The notes under the pieces were generated by a model. The model did not search any database. It was not told the DNA's origin and was given only the letters and a program-made list of their open reading frames with translations. A stretch of DNA of 64,000 bases from assembly GCA_932294295.1 (NCBI GenBank), contig OW028575.1:39372253-39436252 (forward strand), written 5' to 3'. This DNA comes from Alitta virens. Lineage: Eukaryota; Annelida; Polychaeta; Phyllodocida; Nereididae. Within the stretch, counting starts at the first letter, position 1; every line of letters begins with the position of its first letter. The translations under genes were made by a program, and so were the position numbers. Shown one piece after another: positions 1 to 9,300 of the stretch.

Positions 1-3000
1 CTAAAATAAAAAAAATTCATTGAGCATTTTTAACCACATGTTTGCTGCAAATTCACAGTGTCTGTTTGGTTCGCAATGGCATTTCAAATTTACCATATCT
101 AACTACTCGCAGCCTGGCTTCCCCAAGCAAACCAAACAGCATGGTTTTCTGCAGGAAACACAGAGTTCTGCAAAGACGGGAAGTTGAGGGAAATTCCTCC
201 ATTCATGACGCAACCAAATCAACACTATTCTTACATGGCAAGTATTTTCTACAATTTAAATGTTATCAATTTACTGGTGGTCCCATTCATCACACATTCC
301 CAGTTATCCCATCTATATTAATCGCATACCTCTGCTAACTTGCAACACTTCCTGATTTGCAATAATACACATAACAGCATTACATTCCATCTCTCTAAAA
401 TAAAAAATACTTCATCGAGCATTTTTAACCACATGTTTGCTGCAAATTCACAGTGTCTGTTTGGTTCGCAATGGCATTTCAAATTTACCATATCTAACTA
501 CTCGCAGCTTGGCTTCCCCAAGCAAACCAAAACAGCATGGTTTTCTGCAGGAAACACGGAGTTCTGCAAAGATGGGAAGTTGAGGGAAATTCCTCCATTC
601 ATGACGCAACCAAATCAACACTATTCTTACATGGCAAGTATTTTCTACAATTTAAATGTTATCAATTTACTGGTGGTCCCATTCATCACACATTCCCAGT
701 TATCCCATCTATATTAATCGCATACCTCTGCTAACTTGCAACACTTCCTGATTTGCTATAATACACATAAAAGCATTACATTTCATCTATCTAAAATAAA
801 AAATACTCCATTAAGCATTTTTAACCACATGTTTGCTGCAAATTCACAGTGTTTGGTTCGCAATGGCATTTCAAATTTACCATATCTAACTACTCGTAGC
901 CTGGCTTCCCCAAGCAAACCAAACAGCATGGTTTTCTGCAGGAAACACAGAGTTCTGCAAAGACGGGAAGTTGGGGGAAATTCCTCCGTTCATGACGCAA
1001 CCAAATCAACACTATTCTTACATGGCAAGTATTTTCTACAATTTATATGTTATCAATTTACTGGTGGTCCCATTCATCACACATTCGCAGTTATCCCATC
1101 TATATTAATCACATATCTCTGCTAACTTGAAACACTTCCTGATTTGCTATAATTCACATAACAGCATTACATTCCATCTATCTAAAATAAAAAATACTTC
1201 ATTGAGCATTTTTAACCACATGTTTGCTGCAAATTCACAGTGTCTGTTTGGTTCGCAATGGCATTTCAAATTTACCATATCTAACTACTCGCAGCCTGGC
1301 TTCCCCAAGCAAACCAAACAGCATGATTTTCTACAGGAAACACGGAGTTCTGCAAAGACGGGAAGTTGAGGGAAATTCCTCCATTCATGACGCAACCAAA
1401 TCAACACTATTCTTACATGGCAAGTATTTTCTACAATTTAAATGTTATCAATTTACTGGTGGTCCCATTCATCACACATTCGCAGTTATCCCATCTATAT
1501 TAATCGCATACCTCTGCTAACTTGCAACACTTCCTGATTTGCAATAATACACATAACAGCATTACATTCCATCTCTCTAAAATAAAAAATACTTCATCGA
1601 GCATTTTTAACCACATGTTTGCTGCAAATTCACAGTGTCTGTTTGGTTCGCAATGGCATTTCAAATTTACCATATCTAACTACTCGCAGCTTGGCTTCCC
1701 CAAGCAAACCAAAACAGCATGGTTTTCTGCAGGAAACACGGAGTTCTGCAAAGATGGGAAGTTGAGGGAAATTCCTCCATTCATGACGCAACCAAATCAA
1801 CACTATTCTTACATGGCAAGTATTTTCTACAATTTAAATGTTATCAATTTACTGGTGGTCCCATTCATCACACATTCCCAGTTATCCCATCTATATTAAT
1901 CGCATACCTCTGCTAACTTGCAACACTTCCTGATTTGCTATAATACACATAAAAGCATTACATTTCATCTATCTAAAATAAAAAATACTCCATTAAGCAT
2001 TTTTAACCACATGTTTGCTGCAAATTCACAGTGTTTGGTTCGCAATGGCATTTCAAATTTACCATATCTAACTACTCGTAGCCTGGCTTCCCCAAGCAAA
2101 CCAAACAGCATGGTTTTCTGCAGGAAACACAGACTTCTGCAAAGACGAGAAGTTGGGGGAAATTCCTCCGTTCATGACGCAACCAAATCAACACTATTCT
2201 TACATGGCAAGTATTTTCTACAATTTATATGTTATCAATTTACTGGTGGTCCCATTCATCACACATTCGCAGTTATCCCATCTATATTAATCACATATCT
2301 CTGCTAACTTGAAACACTTCCTGATTTGCTATAATTCACATAACAGCATTACATTCCATCTATCTAAAATAAAAAATACTTCATTGAGCATTTTTAACCA
2401 CATGTTTGCTGCAAATTCACAGTGTCTGTTTGGTTCGCAATGGCATTTCAAATTTACCATATCTAACTACTCGCAGCCTGGCTTCCCCAAGCAAACCAAA
2501 CAGCATGATTTTCTACAGGAAACACGGAGTTCTGCAAAGACGGGAAGTTGAGGGAAATTCCTCCATTCATGACGCAACCAAATCAACACTATTCTTACAT
2601 GGCAAGTATTTTCTACAATTTAAATGTTATCAATTTACTGGTGGTCCCATTCATCACACATTCGCAGTTATCCCATCTATATTAATCGCATACCTCTGCT
2701 AACTTGCAACACTTCCTGATTTGCAATAATACACATAACAGCATTACATTCCATCTCTCTAAAATAAAAAATACTTCATCGAGCATTTTTAACCACATGT
2801 TTGCTGCAAATTCACAGTGTCTGTTTGGTTCGCAATGGCATTTCAAATTTACCATATCTAACTACTCACAGCTTGGCTTCCCCAAGCAAACCAAAACAGC
2901 ATGGTTTTCTGCAGGAAACACGGAGTTCTGCAAAGATGGGAAGTTGAGGGAAATTCCTCCATTCATGACGCAACCAAATCAACACTATTCTTACATGGCA

Positions 3001-3490
3001 AGTATTTTCTACAATTTAAATGTTATCAATTTACTGGTGGTCCCATTCATCACACATTCCCAGTTATCCCATCTATATTAATCGCATACCTCTGCTAACT
3101 TGCAACACTTCCTGATTTGCTATAATACACATAAAAGCATTACATTTCATCTATCTAAAATAAAAAATACTCCATTAAGCATTTTTAACCACATGTTTGC
3201 TGCAAATTCACAGTGTTTGGTTCGCAATGGCATTTCAAATTTACCATATCTAACTACTCGTAGCCTGGCTTCCCCAAGCAAACCAAACAGCATGGTTTTC
3301 TGCAGGAAACACAGAGTTCTGCAAAGACGGGAAGTTGGGGGAAATTCCTCCGTTCATGACGCAACCAAATCAACACTATTCTTACATGGCAAGTATTTTC
3401 TACAATTTATATGTTATCAATTTACTGGTGGTCCCATTCATCACACATTCGCAGTTATCCCATCTATATTAATCACACATCTCTGCTAAC

Positions 3491-3884
3491 TTGAAACACT
3501 TCCTGATTTGCTATAATACACATAACAGCATTACATTCCATCTATCTAAAATAAAAAAAATTCATTGAGCATTTTTAACCACATGTTTGCTGCAAATTCA
3601 CAGTGTCTGTTTGGTTCGCAATGGCATTTCAAATTTACCATATCTAACTACTCGCAGCCTGGCTTCCCCAAGCAAACCAAACAGCATGGTTTTCTGCAGG
3701 AAACACAGAGTTCTGCAAAGACGGGAAGTTGGGGGAAATTCCTCCGTTCATGACGCAACCAAATCAACACTATTCTTACATGGCAAGTATTTTCTACAAT
3801 TTATATGTTATCAATTTACTGGTGGTCCCATTCATCACACATTCGCAGTTATCCCATCTATATTAATCACATATCTCTGCTAAC
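3491..3884 (+). repeat. Chimeric satellite monomer (A-like front, B-like back)
   Basis: The first half carries a private run of eight A residues before TTCATTGAGC, shared only with the monomer at the very start of the window. The second half (from about 3725) has the type-B markers GTTGGGGGAAATTCC, CCGTTC and TTATATG instead of the A markers. The next monomer lacks one base (AACAGCTTACATT near 3920). The switch in marker type inside one monomer is what crossover or gene conversion between misaligned copies would leave. Confidence 0.7.
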
Positions 3885-4597
3885 TTGAAACACTTCCTGA
3901 TTTGCTATAATTCACATAACAGCTTACATTCCATCTATCTAAAATAAAAAATACTTCATTGAGCATTTTTAACCACATGTTTGCTGCAAATTCACAGTGT
4001 CTGTTTGGTTCGCAATGGCATTTCAAATTTACCATATCTAACTACTCGCAGCCTGGCTTCCCCAAGCAAACCAAACAGCATGATTTTCTACAGGAAACAC
4101 GGAGTTCTGCAAAGACGGGAAGTTGAGGGAAATTCCTCCATTCATGACGCAACCAAATCAACACTATTCTTACATGGCAAGTATTTTCTACAATTTAAAT
4201 GTTATCAATTTACTGGTGGTCCCATTCATCACACATTCGCAGTTATCCCATCTATATTAATCGCATACCTCTGCTAACTTGCAACACTTCCTGATTTGCA
4301 ATAATACACATAACAGCATTACATTCCATCTATCTAAAATAAAAAATACTTCATCGAGCATTTTTAACAACATGTTTGCTGCAAATTCACAGTGTCTGTT
4401 TGGTTCGCAATGGCATTTCAAATTTACCATATCTAACTACTCGCAGCTTGGCTTCCCCAAGCAAACCAAAACAGCATGGTTTTCTGCAGGAAACACGGAG
4501 TTCTGCAAAGATGGGAAGTTGAGGGAAATTCCTCCATTCATGACGCAACCAAATCAACACTATTCTTACATGGCAAGTATTTTCTACAATTTAAATG

Positions 4598-4601
4598 TTA
4601 T
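4598..4601. other. Left target-site duplication TTAT
   Basis: The last four satellite bases before the TG of the 5' LTR are TTAT, and the same four follow the CA of the 3' LTR. Removing the element and one copy restores an uninterrupted type-C monomer reading AAATGTTATCAATTTACTGG. Duplications of 4-6 bp are usual for gypsy-type integrases. Confidence 0.92.
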
Positions 4602-5019
4602 TGTCATGTATTTAAAATATTCAGAGTATCAGTTGATAAGGAAATATAGTTAAAGGATAAAAGAATACAACTTAAAAGATATAACTTAAACCTCAAGAAT
4701 TTAGAGCCTTAATAAAGGTCTTACATAAAGAGACTTAAGAATGACTTAAGGGTTGTGACTCCTGTCCACCCCAAAGCACAGGCCAATAGTATGAAGCCAT
4801 GTACATGTGCACTGAAGGGGAATAGCCAATAGAATGGAGACCCCTGGAAAAAGGGCTCTTGATATTCTTGGGTTTGGGAGAAGAAATTCAGTTTGTCAGC
4901 TGTAGCTGAACTTTACCTTGTGCTGTACATTATACATATACTCTGGATTAAAGCCACCCTTTCTATGCCAAGCTATACTCTGTGTTATCTGAGTTATTCA
5001 TCATCTTTAAGACATTACA
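4602..5019 (+). repeat. 5' LTR (418 bp)
   Basis: It begins TGTCATG and ends CATTACA, which gives imperfect inverted ends (6 of 7 bases). By eye it is identical to the 3' LTR at 16810-17227. Possible control sites are two CCAAT boxes (4783-4787 and 4826-4830), a TATA-like TATACATATA (4931-4940), and polyadenylation-type hexamers AATAAA (4711-4716) and ATTAAA (4947-4952). The U3/R/U5 limits are not clear: the best TATA candidate lies after AATAAA and close to ATTAAA, while a second AT-rich candidate lies near 4609-4618. Confidence 0.95.
4783..4952 (+). promoter_or_regulatory. Candidate LTR promoter: two CCAAT boxes, TATA-like motif, ATTAAA
   Basis: CCAAT at 4783 and 4826 precede a TATA-like TATACATATA at 4931-4940 by roughly 100-150 bp, with ATTAAA just after it. 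The same set is repeated in the 3' LTR with an offset of 12,208. The motifs are seen in the sequence; the promoter role is inferred from position in an LTR. The close spacing of TATA and ATTAAA would leave a very short R region, so either motif may be chance in this AT-rich DNA. Confidence 0.4.
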
Positions 5020-5037
5020 TGGTGGATTGTGGCTCCT
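5020..5037 (+). other. Primer-binding site region (tRNA not identified)
   Basis: The sequence immediately after the 5' LTR starts TGGTGGATTGTGGCTCC. The leading TGG is complementary to the CCA end of a tRNA, as expected for minus-strand priming of reverse transcription. I could not match the rest to a specific tRNA acceptor and T-arm, so the primer is unassigned and the paired length is uncertain. Confidence 0.6.
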
Positions 5038-5263
5038 GCTTTTAACTTGTACACACTCTATGGATATTTTGCACTAGGAACTTAAAAGTGCACAGCTACA
5101 TTATATTTCATGCTGAGCAATTCAAACAGGTACAGTGCCATTTTGCTTTATTGATTTCAGTGCTAAGGTCTATGTGTTAGGTGATTCAATATTATCCCCA
5201 TTGTTTTCAAAGTCAAAGTATTGCTTACATTGTTTTTTTACAAAATAGCTAGAACAGTTTACA
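5038..5263 (+). other. 5' leader of the retrotransposon RNA, with a candidate splice donor
   Basis: This is noncoding sequence between the primer site and the gag ATG. It holds a good donor-like sequence CAG|GTACAG (exon end at 5129), which could join the leader to a downstream acceptor before env, as errantiviruses do for env expression. Packaging signals are expected here in such elements, but I see no specific one. Confidence 0.4.
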
Positions 5264-6337
5264 ATGGCTCAAGAAAATGCATGTTGTAAAGGTGCCAGAT
5301 ATTTTCCTGGTCGCTTTGAAGGTAAACCCCACCAGAAAGCTCTAGTCCATTGGTTGCAATTCAAAGATTACACACAATTTCACAACATTACTGACGCAAA
5401 TGCCATCAAAGAATTTATTTTTACTCTGGGTGATGAAGCCCGCATTTGGTACGAAGAAAATGCAGAAGCATTTACTGATATTACAGTATTAGAAAGACAA
5501 TTTAAATCCACTTATGGTCGAGCAACCACGCGTGAAGAGCACTTAAATGCCTTTGCGGAACTAACGTACACACCTGGTGAACCCTTAAACGCATATCGTA
5601 ACAGGGTACGCTCCACGGCCGCACGCGCCAAGATCACTGATCAGGAGCATGTTAGATTGCAATTCATTAATGGCTTCCCTAGCCACATTCGATCAGCTCT
5701 CAGAGCAAAACGAGATAATACTCTCGATGATTGCATGCTGACAGCGCAGGCGTTAATGTCAGAGGCACCACTTCCCTCTGCCCCAGCCATGGCTATAATG
5801 CCCAATGACAAAAACCAAGAATTGGTTACGCAACTAGAAGCATTGTTACTGTCTTTTTCGGCTAACCAAGACCGACAGCCACGACAAAAGTTCAGACAAT
5901 ATGACAAAGACCGGCGATTTGACAGATCACAGTCACGCTCATCCTCCACACAACGAGGACGCTCGCAAAGTAGAGACAGATACCAGTCAGACAGAAAGAC
6001 TTCACACAACAGCCGTTACAACAATTATGACAATAGACGAGACAGATATAGATCACAAGAACGACGGGACAGATATGACTCCTCCCGAGACAGACAGACA
6101 ACAGACAGACAGACAAGGTTTAATTCGCGAGACAGAGACAGCAGCAGGTCACGCAATCGCAGAGACAGAGGCGAATCGCCTAAATCAGTCTCATTTTCGA
6201 GTCACCGCACTCAATCACCTGGTCCACAAACGTGCAAATTCTGCCACAAACCTGGACATGAATTAGGGTCTTGTTTTAAATTGCAAAGAGCCCTAAAAGA
6301 AGGTCACATTAGTGTTGACCAATTGCCTTTTCATTAG
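5264..6337 (+). CDS. gag: Gag polyprotein (357 aa) with SR-like region and CCHC zinc knuckle
   Basis: This is the structural protein that assembles the particle and binds the element RNA. Residues about 1-170 look like the retrotransposon-gag capsid domain, with a typical tryptophan-containing core (ARIWYEENAEAF) and a downstream FINGF segment. Residues about 195-315 are very rich in Arg, Ser, Asp and Gln, with many RD/RS pairs. A single zinc knuckle follows: C324-x2-C327-x4-H332-x4-C337, the nucleic-acid-binding nucleocapsid signature. The ATG at 5264 is the first suitable start after the leader. The frame ends with TAG at 6335-6337, 19 nt after the pol frame opens, so Gag-Pol is probably made by -1 frameshifting. 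Family assignment is firm; processing sites are not visible. Confidence 0.93.
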   Translation: MAQENACCKGARYFPGRFEGKPHQKALVHWLQFKDYTQFHNITDANAIKEFIFTLGDEARIWYEENAEAFTDITVLERQFKSTYGRATTREEHLNAFAELTYTPGEPLNAYRNRVRSTAARAKITDQEHVRLQFINGFPSHIRSALRAKRDNTLDDCMLTAQALMSEAPLPSAPAMAIMPNDKNQELVTQLEALLLSFSANQDRQPRQKFRQYDKDRRFDRSQSRSSSTQRGRSQSRDRYQSDRKTSHNSRYNNYDNRRDRYRSQERRDRYDSSRDRQTTDRQTRFNSRDRDSSRSRNRRDRGESPKSVSFSSHRTQSPGPQTCKFCHKPGHELGSCFKLQRALKEGHISVDQLPFH

Positions 6338-9300
6338 GGGCCCAGGCTGAACACACCAGACTCCCTGGCCACCCAGATGACGAGGTTGATGAAAATCCCT
6401 CAAACACAACCCCACTTTGTAGCTCTATTGTTAATGACATATCACCTTCACCTGTTCATCCAATCACCCCCTTGTCCACCTTGCACAATCAATTCACCTT
6501 GCATGCCACGCATCCCTTGAAACCAGATATTGACCCACAATATCAATCATTTTCTGATGATTCATCTTCGGTCGGCAAATTACAACTCAGCAAACAAAAC
6601 ATGATAAAAGGTACACTGCCTAGCAAAGAATCCATTATTGTTTTAGTTGACTCAGGAGCTACCTCTTCCCTAATATGTGCTAAGACAATCCAGGCTTCAC
6701 AATTTCTATCTCAACTGCCCAAGCGTGAAGCACCAGCACTTAAGTTTACTGTAGGAAATGGCGAACAAATTCTTACTAAATACGCCATGGACATCCCTCT
6801 TACTATTGCAGGCCATGCCTTTAACATCGAAGTAAGAACAGTCGACACCTTAGGCGGTGTTGGTCTAATATTGGGCACTGACTCATTGGCTAAAGTAGAT
6901 GCTAAACTAGACTTTAAGTCCCATCAGCTGCACTTCAAGTCCAACTCAGTAAATATACAAGTATGCCATGATACCATTGTTAAACCAGGCATGACCAAAA
7001 TAATACAGATTAAAGGAAAGCTTCCTAACTTTATGAAAAACAGTGCAGCCTTAATCAGAGCATCAAAGTTTGCTACAAACTTTGCCTTTCCCCGCATGAT
7101 TGTTCAATTTCGAAAATGCATCGCCAATGTCATTGTATACAACTCCACCCGCAGAGATATTACCTTATTAAAGCATAAACCATTTGCATCTCTGTATTTC
7201 AATGACTTGACCAATGTATATACGCCCATTGACCAGCAAGCATTGCTGCAGTCAATCATCCCAACACAAGCCCCATTAGAGAAGGGCACCACGAAATGCA
7301 ATCAGCCCCAGCTCAGCTCCTCAGTCACTACTACACTTTCTAGGCAGCAATTAAGCCAAATTAAACGTGATCAATATCCTCATTTAGAAGATACTGATCC
7401 AAGACTTACTATGTTTGATTCAGAGATCATTGATCGAGACATTGTGTTAGAGGATTGTGTGCTACATCCTTCGCAACAAGGTCACTTAAGATCTCTTCTC
7501 AACACATACAAACAAGCCTTCAGTCTACATTCTGAAGTTGGCAACACAGGTATGACGGTTGACTTTGACCTCAATGACACTTCCCCATTCTACATTCGCC
7601 CTTTCACAGTGGCACAGTCAGAGAAACCTTTGATTGATAAAGAACTGGAGAAGCTTGTCAAAATGGGTATATTAGCGAATGGCCACTCGCAGTATTCGAG
7701 TCCGGTCATGTTGATCCGGAAAAAGGACACTGACGCCAAGCGTCTAGTCACTGACTTCCGGTTCCTCAATCAGAGGATAATAAAACGCAATCTACCATTC
7801 CCATTATTGCGTGATGCACTCCAAACGATCGGTCACGCACAACCCACAGTGGTTTCGGTGCTCGATCTCAAGGAGGCTTACCACAGTCTCTCACTCACAA
7901 CAAAGGCATCTCAATATTGCGGCATAACATCGTATTACGGGGGTAAGTCCTACGTATACAATAAATTACCTATGGGCTTGGCCTTATCGCCAAGTGTTTT
8001 TCAAAAACACATAAACGATATTTTATTAAAAGCCCAAGTTACTGAATATTGTATTGCCATTATGGACGACCTCATTGTGTTCTCTCGGACGACTTCAGAC
8101 CACTTTCGCCATGTAGAAGCCATCTTGTCAACCATCCAAGCAAATGGTCTCAAAATATCACCGGCGAAAGCGAAATTATTTAGACACAAAGTCACTTACA
8201 TGGGCCAGAAATTACTAATTCAGAATGGCAGTCCTTGCATCACGCCACTACGTCAACGCACGGAGGCCATCATGAAAATGCCCATCCCAGACACCAAAAG
8301 GAAACTGAAAGGCTTTATTGGGAAAGTTTCGTATCTCTCCATGTATTTACCAAAGCTGCAGAAATTACTCAGACCTTTACACAAAATAGCAGCCAAAAAT
8401 GCCCAATTTGAATGGGACCATGTCACCCAGCAAGCATACGAAACAATCATCCAGCTGCTTGCAAAACCACCAGTATTGACAATGCCAAATAGCACTGGCT
8501 TATTTAGGCTATATTGTGATACTAGCAAAATTGGTGTAGGAGCTGCTTTATACCAAGTACAACAGGGCAACGAAAGGCTATTGAGTTATTTCTCAAAAGC
8601 ATTATCACAGGCAGCAGCCAATTATTCTATCACCGAACTGGAACTCACTGGCCTATATATTTCTGTTCATGCATTTCGTCATCTGCTTAAAAGTGTTACG
8701 TTTGAAGTCTATACAGACCATTCTGCCATTCCACAGATTATGAAAGCTAAGACAGAGCCAGCGACCACCAGAATTAAAAGACTGTTAGAAAGGCTAAGTG
8801 ACTATTCATTCAAAGTAGGGTACAGAAAAGGTACAACTATGGTAGTTGCAGACTTCTTATCACGCAATCCACAGTTATCAAATGAGGACCTTGATATTGC
8901 GTTTATTGTAACAAGGTCACAGACCAGACAAGCTAACACAGCTGCCAGTACACCAGCCCCGGTCACCCACCATGACAGCTCACAGAGCCCGCCAGCAGCA
9001 GCAGCAGCTCAAACGCCGCTGATCCCACAGCCAGCCCTCCAGTCCACATCACAACAGGCCAGACCTCGCGGTCGCCCCCCGGCCAATTATAAATTAAAGC
9101 CCACAGGCCAACCACCACGATCAAGGTCAGTCACCCCAAACTACAACACCCAACCATCTGCCACAGTCCCAATAAGATCCAAGAGTCAGGTTACTCATAG
9201 TAGGCCCTCACAAATATCAAATGCTCCACAGATCCAACAAAACAATGCTGACACAGCAACATTTATTAAACATGCAGCAACAGCATCAACAGTTAAGATT

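Larger units (their letters stand above)
1..4601 (+). repeat. Satellite array, left block (~395-bp monomers, trimeric higher-order repeat)
   Basis: About 11.6 head-to-tail copies of an AT-rich monomer of 391-396 bp. Three types alternate: C (396 bp, one extra A in the ACCAAAACAGC stretch), B (391 bp, lacking four bases so that CAGTGTTTGG replaces CAGTGTCTGTTTGG) and A (395 bp, with CATGATTTTCTACAGG). The order C-B-A repeats with a period of 1182 bp: monomers starting at 340, 736 and 1127 recur at 1522, 1918 and 2309, and again from 2704. From 3491 the phase changes because an extra A-like monomer is present. Open frames of 65-129 codons run through the monomers, but the 1- and 4-base length differences move them between frames, so no protein is called. 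The block ends inside a C monomer at the retrotransposon insertion. Confidence 0.97.

Noticed and set aside
600..1000. tRNA-derived SINE origin of the monomer (GGTTCGCAATGG resembles a B box)
   Set aside because: Only the first six bases fit the B-box consensus and no A box is found at the right distance.
736..1125. 129-codon open frame repeated in each type-B monomer (and 80-125 codon frames in types A and C)
   Set aside because: They start with TTG, not ATG, use different frames in different monomer types because of 1- and 4-base indels, and show no family features. They result from few stop codons in a repeated sequence.
1..4601. CRISPR array or tandem gene family
   Set aside because: Units are nearly identical over their full 395 bp with no unique spacers, and there are no cas genes; the DNA is eukaryotic satellite.
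5641..6116. Minus-strand and alternate-frame open stretches over gag
   Set aside because: Shadows of the Arg/Ser/Asp-rich gag codons; no start context or domain.
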